From: Bipolaris cookei
Taxonomy: Eukaryota; Ascomycota; Dothideomycetes; Pleosporales; Pleosporaceae
Assembly (NCBI GenBank): GCA_002286855.1
Contig: NRSV01000099.1
Span: 315 to 64,314, forward strand
Reading direction: 5' to 3'
DNA length: 64,000 nucleotides
Part shown: positions 43,491 to 56,128 of the stretch, one piece after another
Layout: the number at the start of each line of letters is the position of its first letter
Numbering within the stretch: position 1 is the stretch's first letter
Position numbers and translations under genes: made by a program
The notes under the pieces: model-generated
Told to the model about the DNA's origin: nothing
Database searches by the model: none
Seen by the model: the letters and a program-made list of their open reading frames with translations, nothing else

Positions 43491-45743
43491 ATGGCCGACT
43501 TACAGAAATCCTATCAACATATTGAGCATGCGTCGACGTGTCCATGTGCCACAGATCCGCAAGGTGCGAGGCTACCGTAAAGACTCAACCAGCCGGCCTT
43601 ACTCACTGCCTCAGACGACTGCAACTGCTTCTACTCTGCACTATCCAAGACATCCGTCTTCCAGGCCGCTACTTCTGAAGGACCAAGTGACGCCAATGGT
43701 AATCTGGATGAGCTTGCCCTAGATCATATCCGCAGTTTTATCAGTGAGAAGCGCTTACAGAGAGGCGAAAACGCCACTCGGTCCCCTTCATCATCGCTTT
43801 ACCAACCCCTTGCCGATGGTGAGATACGAGTTCTGGAGCTGTTCCCTGGGGATTTTGAAGACACCCTTCACGGCAAACTGCATACAGTCAACATCGACTT
43901 TTCACATCCACCAAGGGTTGAGCATACCGTGTATCCCTTTGACAACCCCGCAAATACGAGTAGAAGGACATTCACATATACGAGGCACACTAATCACGCA
44001 GTATCCCTGGCTACAGAAAGTCCATTTTGGTACACTGCCCTCAGTTATGTATGGGGAACGCCAGTATTTGACCAGACAATCTGGTTGGGAGATCGGTCTG
44101 TAAAAATCTTGAAGAGCCTGGCTGGTGCTCTGCGCCACCTGCGCTTGAAAGATAAGAGTATATTCGTGTGGACAGATCAGATCTGTATAAACCAGCAAGA
44201 CATCATAGAGAAGGGGCAGCAAATTCCACTAATGCGCATGATCTACTCGCATGCAACCAATACGCTTATATGGCTTGGCGATGACGATGGCGAAGACCCC
44301 GTCGACGCCCTCGACTTGTTGGAGACTGTCTATGCTCGATTACAAGGAACTGATGCCCAAGTAACACCGGCAGAGTTTGCCAGATTAGACTTCCCTCTCG
44401 ACTCGGACCAAGTATGGTGGGATGTCCGACAACTTCTCCGGAGGCCCTGGTTCAGTAGGTTGTGGACAATACAGGAGGCGGTGTTATCGAGGAATCTGTT
44501 TATCAAGTGCGGCCGTGCATCAGTCTGTTGGGATGACTTTGCAGCTTGGTGCTATTGCTTGGAAGAAACCGGCATACTCCGCTGGCTCATCAGCAATGCA
44601 GATTTAGACCTCCAACGTCCCCTCCGAGAGCATACAAAATTCTTGCCGCCGCAAGGAGCTGTGGTTGTGGAGTCCATCCAGGCTGATCGTCTTCAAAGCC
44701 TGACGCTCATCCAGAAAGAATATCTACTGAATATTTTAGTATCCACACGATATGCTCAGGCAACCGAGCCCAAAGACAAAGTGTACGGTGTCCTTGGAAT
44801 AGCCGACTCCAACATCGTCCCTGATTACTCCCTAAGTCTTTCTGTAAGAGACGTTTATCTTCAGGCCTGCTTGACGCAGCTACCTCATCTCAAGTATGAA
44901 CTGCTAAGCTGCGTCGACCATGATCAGCCATTGCAGCCATCGTGGGTTCCGGACTGGAGTACCCCGCGAATTACTGAAGCGTTGGGATACTCGACGAAAG
45001 CTTGGGCTCTGTATTGCGCTGGAGGCAGACCCGTAAATGGAAAGGAACCACCCAGAATGGCATTGAGCGAGGACAAGAACGCACTCACACTGGTAGGGAA
45101 AGTTTTCGACACGATCATCAGCGCAGGATGTGTTTCCGAGGATCCTGTGCTTGACATCATCGACCCCAAAGGCAAAAATCGCGATTTGGTGTCCTACCTC
45201 GATCTAGCACTCAAATCGAGGCAATGGCATAAATATCTCAAATCTAGTACTTCTGTTTACAAGGCTTTCCTGAACACTCTACTTGCAGGACGAGATGGCT
45301 CGGGGACCTCGGCCCCGACAATGGACCATGAGGAGGCTTTCGGCCTAATACTTGATTCAACAACTGGCCAAACGCCTTCTTTGCCTGGCCAGACCATCAG
45401 TATACGCCGACAGAAGGGCCACTTTACACTCGAGAATCTCAAGACCCGGAAGCCGGCCAAGACTCTAGAAGATTTACAAACGGCGCTTCGGGCCGCATTA
45501 AGCATGCGCCGATTCGCCGTCACCAAGGAAGGTTACTTTGCACTCGTTCCGAGGGGCGCACAGACCGGCGATGAGATCGCAGTGTTTGATAGAGCCTGCG
45601 TGCCCTTTGTGGTGCGGCGGAAGAATAGTGATTCAGCGCAGAATGATTTTGAACTCTTGGGCGAAGCATACGTTCACGGCGTCATGGAGGGAGAAATCAT
45701 GAATGCGGATGACGTAAAACTCGAAGATATTACGCTTGTTTGA
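43491..45743 (+). CDS. HET-domain protein (Het-6/OR type)
   Basis: Predicted as join(43491..43563, 43615..45743), 733 aa. The coding frame is open far upstream of the first in-frame Met, up to a stop near 43579. A short first exon starting MADLQKSYQHIEHA, spliced over 51 bp (GTGCGA...CAG), supplies a start and reads into DDCNCFYSAL. HET motifs are YTALSYVWGTP, FVWTDQICINQQD, MIYSHATNTLIWLGD and PWFSRLWTIQEAV, with the conserved RGF/DKVYGVLGIADS region after it. HET domains trigger cell death when incompatible hyphae fuse. No NACHT or repeat domain follows, so it would depend on a partner. Confidence 0.88.
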
Positions 45744-46387
45744 GGGCGCAACAGGTACTCGTTTAGCGGAAGCATTTGCGATTTCATTCTGAAACGTGGT
45801 TCCCATGTGATCGTGTGTGTGAACACTACCATGTATCGTGTCCTGGCATTTTACATGTAGCGGCATATAATGCGTAGCTAGGTCGGTCACAAGTTACACC
45901 CCTCATATAAACCGGCATTTATACCCAAGAATTTTGGCACAACGTTGTCTCGCAATCTACTTCCAACAATGCGATTGGCTCAAACCAGGGTCGCGTAAAC
46001 CTCCGATGAACACTCGGCATTTCTTATATATTGCTTAATTTATACTACTGCCACTACATGTTGTCGGCGGCACGCGCTCCGAATGTAAGATGGGGGAAGC
46101 TGCCCCGCTTGGATTTCGAGGGGGCGGCGAGCAGGTAGCCCACAATCGGTTGGTGGACATAGTATAATGCTCCACTTGTTTAGATTCTAATTTGCGGATT
46201 GAATGGCATTGCAAAATACTAATTTTACATTGTTCGATGTTTAGTGGTGTTGTAAAGCCCGGATTTCGGATCAGAAGCCTGGGTAAGTAGACTGTAAGAA
46301 CTTGTTTAAAAGGCGCTCAAATCCCATCAATTTGACATTCGACACCCACTTACTATTCGAAAAAAGACACTAGCATAAAACATCAAC
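45744..46387. other. Gap between HET and LPMO genes
   Basis: Holds the HET gene 3' flank and the LPMO promoter. No recognisable element. Confidence 0.5.
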
Positions 46388-47212
46388 ATGAGACTCTCAA
46401 CACCTCTTGTCCTCGCCACAGTAGCCTCCTCAACCACCGCCCACACTATCTTTCTTAGCCTCAACGGCGGTGCCGTTGGCGACGGAGTTCGCGTCCCCAC
46501 ATACGATGGTGTACGTCTCACTACATATCCAACTATCCACCATCTTCCTTTTCTAACCTTGAAAACATACAGCCCGTAAGCGATGTAACCACGAATTCAA
46601 TAGCTTGTAATGGACCCCCCAACGACGTCCCTGCCAAAACCAACACCGTTATCACCGTCCAAGCCGGCTCCAAAGCCACCCTGACATGGCGACACACACT
46701 CACCTCTGGGCCCAACGATGTTATAGACACCTCACACAAGGGTCCCGTCATGGCTTATATGAAAAAAGTCACCGATGCAAAGACAGACTCTGGCGTCGGC
46801 GGGGGCTGGTTCAAGATTGCACAGGATGCTTTTGACGGGTCAAAATGGGGTGTTGATCGCCTCATTGCTAACCAGGGCAACCAAACCATCACCATTCCAG
46901 CTTGCATTGCGCCAGGTCAGTACTTGCTCCGCGGTGAGCTTATCGCGCTCCACTCTGCAAGTCAGCTTTTGGGAGCTCAGTTCTACATGGTGAGTTTCTA
47001 ACCCTTTTTGGTTCGTTCTATCAAATATCATACTGATGCGACGGATGTAGGAATGCGCACAGATTAATGTCATTGGTGGCTCTGCCAGTAAGACTCCTGC
47101 GACGGTTTCATTTCCTGGAGCATATAAGCAGAATGATGCGGGTATTGTCTACAACTTGTACACCGGGTCAAAGACTTATACCGCGCCTGGACCGGATGTT
47201 TTTGTTTGCTAG
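46388..47212 (+). CDS. AA9 lytic polysaccharide monooxygenase
   Basis: Predicted as join(46388..46510, 46573..46989, 47051..47212), 233 aa; introns 62 bp (GTACGT, TCTAAC, CAG) and 61 bp (GTGAGT, TCTAAC, TAG). The signal peptide MRLSTPLVLATVASSTTA is followed directly by His, the N-terminal copper ligand of the histidine brace (HTIFLSLN). The second His lies in DTSHKGPVMAYM, and the axial Tyr with its Gln partner in GAQFYM|ECAQINV. Length and the VPTYDGPVSDVTT start match small AA9 enzymes without a cellulose-binding module. They oxidatively cleave cellulose or related glucans outside the cell. Confidence 0.95.
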
Positions 47213-47529
47213 AGATGTGTAGAATGATCTGCATCAAATGTAAATAGTTCTCAGAATAGATTCTTACCATTAGAGGGTTGTATACAATCAACATTTTGGT
47301 TTACAGTATTTGTATAACAATAACAGTAGCTTTTTTGGCTTTCTCGATATGAACATGGACCTGTAGATGTGCTTTTCTTCTTCTCTTAGCCTTCTATAAA
47401 ACTCATGATTCTCACTTGTATGGAGGTTTGTCTCTCTAGGCGTCGATCATTTCACCTTGAGTTCGCTGTGTCTTGTAATTCATGTTGTCTTTCATGAGAT
47501 ACATGTTATCACAACATGGCCATAACGGG
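47213..47529. other. Gap between LPMO and receptor pseudogene
   Basis: About 320 bp of 3' flanking sequence; nothing recognised. Confidence 0.5.
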
Positions 47530-50170
47530 TCACTTGGGCATACTGTCCATGATCAACTGTTCTAGTTCTTTCCTGTCCAGTGAACTTGCATAATTTAGTG
47601 GTGTATGCCTATTATTTTCTTGAGTGGTGACATCAGCACCACCCTTGATTAATACTTTGATCGTCTCTGTATGATCACTTTTCATTAAGCTCTGGCTGCG
47701 CGCACAAATGGCCCAGTGCAATGGTGTCCTGCCCGATGTGTTCCTCGCTTCCAGGTTGGCTCCATACTCGATTAAGGGCTGCAATATTTCGGGGTAGATT
47801 GCTTCCGCTCCCATGTGTAGAACTGTTGAACCTTCATGGTTTTTTTTTTCGTTGATATCTAGACCTAAGGATATCAGCAGCCTGAAGATTGCTATTCCAT
47901 TTTCTGGACCGACGCTCCAAGTGACTCGATGCAATAGCGTACCCTCGGTATTTTTTTCGCTTGGGAGTCTTGTCCCTTAAATAGAAAAAGTCGGAAAATT
48001 GCTTTACTTCCTGAATCAATCGTTACATGAAGCAATGTGCCACCACTATCATCCCTGATCCAAATATCAGCTCCCATCTCAACAAGCAACCGTACGTTTT
48101 CGACGATACCGCTCTGGCATGAGACATATAACGGAATCTTTCCACTATAATTCCTTGCTTCAAGATCTGCTCCTCTGTCAAGAAGTAATTTGATTATTCG
48201 CTCGCCATGAATTTCTGAAATGAAGTGCAATGGGGCGATCTTTTCATACGGATCGTCAGATATTGCGTTCGAGTTTGCGCCCAAATCGAGTAGGAGCTGC
48301 ACAGACACCGCTTCTCCATTCAATACTGCATGATGCAGTGCTGCAATACCATACGAATCCAATTTGTTAATATCTAGTCCCCTCTCCAAAAGCATATACA
48401 ATATTCTTTTGTTACCCCAACGAGCTGCTTTGTAGAAGGGATTTGGACCATACCAATGTATTGTGAAAACGGCATCTTGATCAAGAAGTTGCTGTGTCAC
48501 TACTTCATCTCTGTTTTCGAATGATTGCTGCAAAGGCGCGAAATCATTGTAATCCTCTACATTAACATCGACTCCATGTACAAGTAATAGTTGCACTACC
48601 TCATCGTTACCTCCTCGAACAGCTCAATGCAAAGTCGTCATTTCTCGTTGATCCTTCTGATCGAGAAAATATGGTGACTTGAGTTCTGAGTTGTCTCGGA
48701 GTATTGCTTCTAACCATGAGGACACTCCGATGTAGCTTACTATATGCAGCAGAGGAGGGGTGTGAGACAATCAATTCGATCGCATCTGGAGATACGATTT
48801 ACACCAGTTTGTGAGTACCGTGTAATTGAGTTTAAAAAAGGATACAAGTTGTTGTAGAGCTTGTTCACAGTGTCAAGACAAAGTCGGGCATGCTCATCCC
48901 AATAAAAGGCTGCATACCGAAGGAGTGGTGAATACTCTAAGTGAATATATTCCGGATCCATCCATGTAGTGCGAGGGTTGCTTTGCGCAATACAGTTGAA
49001 ACATGCGGGCGATCATGCGATGTGTTTCCTTCTGTCAAATCCGAAAAAACTCGAAAATTTAATTACTGTCTCTATTGCAGCGCAAAAGATAGTCCCTTGC
49101 TGATTGATGGATGAGTGTGACCTCTTCATTCTCAATTTTCAGCATTTGATCACAAATGGATATTGCGTCCATGGTTGTCTGCCTAAGAAGGAAAGATCTA
49201 GGTACGAGGTCGATGCCTTTGGAACAGATGATCTGGGGAGTTGGTTGCAGACCTATAGCTTGAGGTAGTGCTGCAACTCTCAGGGAGCGTTGGGAAAGGT
49301 AGATCCATTGTAATATCAGCGATGATATCTTTCGGTTGTTGGAAAGAATCTCAAACAACATACGATCATATATGTTACTCAGATCAATCGATAGTGACTC
49401 CAACTGCTTGCATACCTGGCTCCATGTACGCATCTTCAATAGCTCGTTGATAACAAAGCCCACCCATAGAAATGTACCACTAGCTCCCGAAAGTAGGGCC
49501 TCCGGTACTGTAGGACAGAAAGCGTGGTCAAATCTCTTCTGAAATAGTTCATCCACCTTTTTACAGCCCTCTAGCCCCTCCAGTTCGCGGCTCAGGATGA
49601 TGAGCCTCAGAAGATTCTCAGGCTGATTTGGCGAGGGTTGGGGACCAAGCTGGTGAACGAATCTCGTGATAAGGAATCTTTGTGTGTCCTCGTCGCACTC
49701 ATTAAACCCATCCACTATGCAAAACAGGTGGCCCTGTGTCGCGTCAGCAGCGATCTTTTGGAAGATGATCCAAAGAGATGCTAAGGAAGCTAAAGTATGA
49801 GTTGTTTGCTTAAGCACCTCGAGGTATGGGAAGGCGTATTTAGAAAGCTCTGGTCATTTGTCTATGATTTGATACAAAAGGCTTCTTAGTAGATCAGTAC
49901 CCTTATCCCGCTTTTTGTGAACGCAGAAATGATATATGACTTATTTTATTTTGTTGTTTGATAATTCCTGCTTAAGGTCTTCCATCAGGAAGATTGAGAG
50001 CATTGTTTTCCCTTTTCTTGGTCCTCCTGTGATTCAAAATAGAGATGCTTCTCCTTCTTTCCAAGATCAATACCCTCTATTGTTCTTGATCTGTTCACAG
50101 GTCCCAGTAACTCTGGTACCCTTAGCAGTAACAAGCTCCAGACGGTCAACCTTGGGCTCGGAAACAAATA
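47530..50170 (-). pseudogene. Broken NACHT-ankyrin receptor
   Basis: Minus strand. From about 50165: LELVTAKGTRVTGTCE, then a P-loop GGPRKGKTM near 50015, then Walker B LFCIVDGFNECDE near 49720, the winged-helix part, VTLIHQSARDYLL near 49100, and ankyrin repeats from about 48590 to 47530 (SGKIPLYVSCQSGIVENVRL, SGRTPLHWAICARS). In-frame stops lie before the P-loop (TGA where Trp is expected), near 49925 (TAA) and near 49860 (TGA). Frame breaks follow at 48961, 48596 and about 47940. It is related in layout and motifs to the gene at 61334-63946, which helps delimit it. Confidence 0.85.
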
Positions 50171-51340
50171 ACGCAGCTCAGCATAACTTCGCTCTCTATT
50201 CGATAGTATTTGTGAAGTCTCAGCGAGAGCTAGGATATCGAGCGATCGCGTTCAGCGTGCCCTGCGGATTTGTACAGGACCCGAAGTATACATCGCGCGC
50301 GGATTCATAGACACCCTGCGATCCATTCTATATAGTTCCATGACTAAGATGCCGATGCTGTTTATTATTATTATTATTGTAGCCGGACAGTGGCTCCTAG
50401 ACACAGGCCTACTTGAGCACCTAAAAGTCGCAATCGAGATTGAAGCAACAGATACGACGAAGTGGAAACCATTCCACATACTCAGCTCTTGACAAAGAGC
50501 CAGCTACACACAATCTGCCACCCCAAAGAAGGGCAACACAGTCAAAGGCGGCACGGGGAGGAGAAAGGACCGGGATAAATAACGAGAAGTAATAGAGGTT
50601 TTTAAGCAGGATAATCTGCTGTTTGCTCGACACGCCTTGAATAGAAAGATAGTGTTCATAGATCCGAAAGGAAACCAAGTAGCACTCTAAATTTATTTAT
50701 TATTATTACTATTCCATTAGAGTCTATCTGCAGTCAGGGACTATGTAAGACTTTGGCCAGAGGCCGTTCTAGGTGCTTGGTTGTCGTATTGGGGTTTCAT
50801 TGTATAGTACGCGTATTGTGCCTTGGTTGCTGTCTGCTTTAGGCTGTGCTTTTAGTAGATCTCGTGTGCTGAAGAGTAGTTTGACAAACAGGAAGAGATG
50901 TAGGGCAGCGAGGCTGTCTTTCAAAAGGCTTTTGCCTACTGGGATAGCTATGGCTTTTTGGAGCTTTAGATCAAATTTAGCCGCGTATGTATGCTTGTTC
51001 TTCTCTGTTGCCTCTCTTCCTTGTAGCTATTTGATTCTTTTTCCTAGGTAGGCAAGACTGGTTTTTGGGGTTTTTGGGTTTTTTTTGGCAGCTGCCTTAG
51101 CTAGGGTGTCCGCTCACAGGCCTGGTACAAAGGAAACACCGAGAACTAGAGCAACTACATATCCAAGGTGGTGGCCGCGAGCCTCACCTTCATTTAGATA
51201 ACCCCCTCTCCCACCAACACCAACTTGATAGTACTACATAGACACTTGTAGGTTTTCAGCCTACATGTCTTATACTGCCCCAGGGCTGAGACAGGACGTT
51301 GAACCACAATAATAATAATAATAGTAATAATAACACCAGA
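50171..51340. other. Transposon-debris region
   Basis: Three TTA/TAA-type trinucleotide runs (about 50348-50370, 50694-50712, 51308-51332) lie among short ORFs with no clear family. The tail at 51250-51332 matches the one at 38742-38815 in the opposite orientation. The stretch looks like 3' ends of non-LTR elements, but no coding domain could be named. Confidence 0.5.
51250..51332 (+). repeat. LINE-like 3' tail, copy 2
   Basis: GGCTGAGACAGGACGTTGAA is followed by CCACAATAATAATAATAATA. It abuts directly the truncated pogo fragment that begins near 51341, so insertion of this element may have removed the pogo 5' part. Confidence 0.55.
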
Positions 51341-51892
51341 GAATATCTGTGGAGGGTTTCGAGGTGTTGGGCTTACGCCACACGATTATCATGTTGTTTT
51401 ATTACAGCTTAACGTCGTGCTGCGTACGCCGACTCCACCAGCGCAAGAGACTACTACCTGGGAGCCGAAAACGCCGCGTAACGCGCGCGAAATGGAGGCG
51501 CAGGCTACGCTTATTCGAAACCGCATGCAAATCCAGCAAGGGTCTCCTACAAGTTCTCTTAAGGAGCAGATGCAGCAGTTGAGTAAGGGAGCTCAGCAGA
51601 TAGCTCATAATATAGTGTTGATGCAGGAGGAAATGAGTCGCCTATGAGAGACACTGTTGAAGCGTCAACAAAGCGAAAAACTCGCAAGCGGCGCTACCTA
51701 CAGGCAGAGAGGCCCCAAGCAGTTGGTCAAGTAGCTGGTCAGATCGCTGAGACAGAGGGTGGTGGCTGTAATGATGGTGCAACGCCTGCGAAGAGGGTAC
51801 GCGGTGAACGGCGCTGCAGATGTTGTAGCCAAATTGGATACAACTCTCGCACCTGCCAAGTAGAATTAGAGGATACAGAGGATAGCGACTAG
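51341..51892 (+). pseudogene. 3' fragment of a pogo-type transposase
   Basis: Reads ENICGGFRGVGLTPHD, then LNVVLRTPTPPAQETT, then the coiled-coil tail (REMEAQATLIRNRMQ, LSKGAQQIAHNIVLMQ). A stop is reached near 51647, then a shifted frame carries the lysine-rich part and CRCCSQIGYNSRTC, a decayed zinc knuckle whose His is replaced by Tyr. No catalytic core remains and no right inverted repeat was found. Confidence 0.82.
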
Positions 51893-52109
51893 TCTATAGA
51901 ATAACATTCTGTTCTACTGAATTAGAAAATTATTAACGTAGTCTGAGTTCGGAAATTTACACTACAAAGACTCATCCCAGTCATGGTATCATGACAACTA
52001 ACACCTAGCCATTCTGGCCTTTGACAACACTACCTTTCGTCGTTTCACTCTCCGATGTTCTTCCAGAAAATCCAAACCATGTAACGCAATCTTCCGTTTG
52101 ATTAATGAC

Positions 52110-54077
52110 TTATCCGCTCAAGCTGCGGAAAGTATTTGCTGGAACAGCATACGTGGTGGTGTCTGGAATAGCACTGTGGGAAAACATGTGCTCGGCTTGT
52201 TCCTGAAACAACGTTAATTTTCCGTGTGATTAGAGGAGCTTTATTGTACATACCTGAGATGTCGCCATGATCCATGATAAATCACAAAACGGGCACTTGT
52301 CTGCTATATCGCGCTTTGATAAGTGTGTAAGTGCTTCTTTCCGATCGTCTATGCCATCAGTACCCCTCGCGGTGGTAACAAAAGGCTCTGATAGATTCAT
52401 TGGACGCGGTGGCACGTTAAAACTCGAGCTTATCTGCTCTAGCCACCCCATAATTGACTGGTTGTAGCTCACTTGCGGGTCGAGAACAAGTGCAGTACTG
52501 GCCGCCCTGCGATATAACGCTCCTCCATTGAGATCATCACCCACCTCATTCAGGGTGTTCTCAGTTTCGCAATCTTCGGAAGCCTCGCTTTCGCAAGTTG
52601 GATCATAGTTTGCATGGGTGCAAGGCTTATATGGTTCTTTCCTTGCAAAACAGACTCCGTGATTGTGCGCTTTGCCCACTGTCTTCCTAGCAATATAGCA
52701 TCGAGGTTCCTCCAACCCTTTCTTTCCATCAGAACTCACACTCTCCTCCCCGTCGTCTACTTCTTTCTCGTCACTCTCTTTCTTATCCCGTACCCAATAA
52801 TAATAATGCGGCACATCACAACTCTTGAACCTCACATACCGCAAGTTCCTCAGCTCTTTCTCCCCCTCATGTATCTCCCTAAGCCCAAAGTCAAGATATG
52901 CGGGTAAATACCCGACAGCTCCCGGCCTCCACTTGCATGTCTCATATACTTCAGCTGTTAATTTCCCCTTGATCCTCTTTCTCCTCCTCTTCCTCTCCTC
53001 CCTCGCGCCACAATACTCTTCACATGTCCCCTCTACGCATCTCACTCTTCTTTCTTCAACACTCCACTTGTCGTACACATTAGCAAGGTTCTTGGCCGGG
53101 TTGCTAGCACTGCCAAGATGAAAATATAGGATAGCATTATTTCCTTGGACAAGTGTCCGAGAGGCCCATTGTTCACCAGGCTCAATCACAGCGTTGCGCA
53201 GTATGCCTTCTACACGCCCGTCATGGGCTGCGGTGCGCACAGAGGCAGGGAGAATGGGGACAAAGTCTGGGTCTACGGCTGGAGGGTATTTGAGACCTGG
53301 GAGGCAGAGTTTCTGCTTGCTTGTTGTTGTGATGATCTTTAGTGGGGCATAGGGTTTTATTGTCGGTGGGAGAGCGGAGCCATGTGATGGACAAGGAGGA
53401 GGGTCGGCAAGTGGCATGGTTTTGTGTGGCCATTCCAAGAGTTGCAGTTTACAGGATGGTATGAGGATGTAATCAGTGGGGTCGAGAATTGATTCTGTCG
53501 AAGTGCTATCCCAGGACAAGTCACTGAGCGCGTGTCCTATCGCCTCGCCCATGTACTCATTTCGAATGTTTTGTTGAGCTTCTATGTCACCGTCACTCAG
53601 GGTATCGTCGCTGACACTTTCATCTCGCTCTCTTTTCCGTATCTTCTCGATCTTCTTTATAAGCTTAGCTTCGAGCAGCGCTTCCTGCTCTGCAACAATG
53701 CGTTCTTGATCCCTCTTCACTTCGTTCTGCTTCTTGCGGAGTGCATTTAGGTTTTCGCGTTCAGTGCGTTTCTTGTCCTCATCGTTTCGCTTCAGCGCCC
53801 GCGCCATTTCCACCTTTTTCATGTCTTTGCGGTATACACTGCGCTCTTTTGCTGCATCTAGCAGCTCTTTGTAGTTGTAGCCATCATAGACAGAATTCGT
53901 CCTGTCTGAATCGCGGACCTTGTGTGTACCACCCCGGCGATGTGCAGCAGCTTGCGGCGCCTTGCTGCGTTTGTTAGGCTCTAGAGATCGACCGTATGTG
54001 CTGGCATGGCTTTGTTTTCCTCTTCCTCTGGGTATTGTGCTGATTTCATTATCGGCACTACCAGAATGTTTTGTCAT
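52110..54077 (-). CDS. Hypothetical coiled-coil protein
   Basis: Predicted as complement(join(52110..52202, 52254..54077)), 638 aa. The last intron is 51 bp (GTATGT, CTAATC, CAG) and extends the frame to end TYAVPANTFRSLSG. No family was recognised. Features: a basic N-terminus (RGRGKQ, NKRSKAPQAAAHRRGG), a YKELLDAAKERSVYRKDMKK region leading into a strongly charged coiled coil (about residues 85-160), then a folded middle part with CVEGTCEEYCGAREERKRRRKR and YLPAYLDFGLREIHEGE. Near the C-terminus is CPFCDLSWIM. A nuclear location is possible from the basic clusters. Confidence 0.75.
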
Positions 54078-54449
54078 TATGATTCAAGATTTAAAGCCAC
54101 GTATATCAGCCACAGAAATCAAGGCGCAGGACGCCAGACGTTGCATGGAACTTGAGATGCGACGGACATGCCGTGTAATTTTGATGCCCAGTGCGAAACC
54201 CATGTCTTTGACGAGTCTTGAGTAAAAGCGATGGCATCTGATCACTTTGTTGTCACTATAGCCTTTGTTTCATTGTTTGTATGGAGGGGTAATCAATGCA
54301 AAGACCGCGAAACATGACCACACACACAACGTTCAATGCAAACGTCACTTGGATGTTTGGAACAATTCATTTGCAAGTATTTGCAAGACTTTAGGGTATC
54401 TCACTGTAGCGCGTTAACTTACGGATAGTTTTGATTGGGAGGAAGCTGC
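54078..54449. other. Gap between two minus-strand genes
   Basis: Contains the promoter of the coiled-coil gene and the 3' flank of the M28 gene. Nothing specific. Confidence 0.5.
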
Positions 54450-55661
54450 TTACAATTCCGATTTCGCTGTCTCTTCCCTCTTTTCTTGCTTAAAATCAAA
54501 GAAACCCTCCAACTCCATCCATTCAGCGGTGAAAGCCATGAATAGTTTAGTCCAATCTTCCACCGTATCCATATCGAGATGTTCTGCGTCATCCTCCATT
54601 GTGTGCCACACGGTTGGAAATGGCGAGGGAATTATATGCAAGATTTCAACGCCGCGAGCCATGAAGGGAACGTGGTCGTCCTGCACAAATCCACCCATGA
54701 AATTGTTACTTTGCTTGGAGGCTTCGGGCAGGAAGAAATTCTCAGCGCGAGGCTTCTTGTTCTCACGCTTTGCCATTTTGGACTTGTGATTTGGAGATGA
54801 CTTCATCAGACCGAGTTTGCGCAAACGGTCCTCGATCTTTGCCACGTTTTGATAAGCCCAGTGAGTGGTGGAGAAGTACGAGGGCACTTGCGGGTTCTTG
54901 GAACCTAGTAGGTCAAGGAGGACGAAGAGTTCGATCGAGTCGAGTGGCGTCCGGTAAATCGAAGCGGCGGCATGGAAGGTCGACTCCCAGTTGTCAGCAA
55001 GAGCCCTGCACGTTATCGCTTAGCAATTGGTCGTAGTGATCAAAAACAATATTACCTACCTGGCACCATAGAGACTGTCGGTATCGGTCCAGGATTTGAA
55101 AGCCTCCTCGCCATCCAGCAGCAGGACTTGGACGCCTTTGTGCTCGACTTCAAAGTCGTCGCCCTTGGACTCGCTCCACTTCTTGGTCAGCGCCGCATCG
55201 ATGCTGCGCACGATATGCAAGATCATGGCGCATGGGGCGGCACTGTCGGTGGCCCCTATGAAGCCCGGAGGCGTGTACTTGCTGTCGTAGTGGGCGACCA
55301 GCGCCAGCCTCGACACATCGCCCTCTAAGCTGCCTGGAGGGTCGCGCGTGGCAATGATGTTGACAAAGGGTACCTCCTTTCCATTGCTGACGGGCGTCGT
55401 CGACGAGGAATTGTGCAGTTCTAACCGCCATTCGGGCAACTGCGACTTGAAGAAGTCTACAAAGTGTTTGCGCACAGCAGCATTGCTCTCAGTCCCCGAT
55501 ACTCTGGGGACTAGGATAGGCGCCAGCAAGGAGCCCTTTTTGATGTCGAAGTCATCGGCGGGCCCAGGCAGGTGCTTGAGTGTCTCGTCGCTGAGTTCGT
55601 GGTAAGCGGAGCTGAGGGAGAGGCATGAAAGAAGCGTCAGGAACGCGCGGGCGAACAACAT
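54450..55661 (-). CDS. Secreted M28 peptidase / glutaminyl cyclase-like enzyme
   Basis: Predicted as complement(join(54450..55005, 55060..55661)), 385 aa, with one 54-bp intron (GTAGGT, GCTAAG, CAG) restoring SLYGAR|ALADNWE. A signal peptide MLFARAFLTLLSCLSLSSA precedes the zinc-dependent M28 fold. LALVAHYDSKYTPPGFIGATDSAAPCAM gives the metal-binding Asp residues, LLLDGEEAFKSWTDTDSLYG the catalytic Glu, and PFPTVWHTMEDD the last metal His. The GATDSAAPCA and DGEEAF motifs are typical of glutaminyl-peptide cyclotransferases, which form N-terminal pyroglutamate in the secretory path. Aminopeptidase activity is the alternative. Confidence 0.9.
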
Positions 55662-56128
55662 AATTGCGACCTATCACATGAAGCATGCACCAAGAAATCC
55701 GAAGCGGGCTGGACGGGGAAATAACGGTGGTTCAAACAACAATATGACTAGTAGCAGACATAGTGACGGCTGGCACGTGTGTAGTGGAGTAGTCGATTGG
55801 AGTATAGAGGAATCGTGGCTTCTCCTTGTCTCCAGCCCAGACCCTGAGACACGCACCGCCGCTCGGCGCTCGGGCGAACTTGCGCCGTGTCGCCGACGCA
55901 CGTGACACCGCGACAACTGCAAAACTCGATTTCCATTCACCACCTCGTGCTTTTTTGTCATTGGCTAATTAGCCCCGACACGCGCGACCAAAGCGACCAC
56001 CACCATGGATAGGAGCCATTGAAATACTGCACACAGGAAATCTCCACACTGCGGGAAAGATCATTCAGCGATTGCATTACAATTGTGAAGCCCATCTTCT
56101 ACTCACCACCCATCCACTCCCAGTTAAC
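55662..56128. promoter_or_regulatory. Divergent promoter region
   Basis: 467 bp between the M28 gene (minus) and the mitochondrial protein gene (plus). A CCACC-rich stretch lies near 55990. No defined factor site was assigned. Confidence 0.5.
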
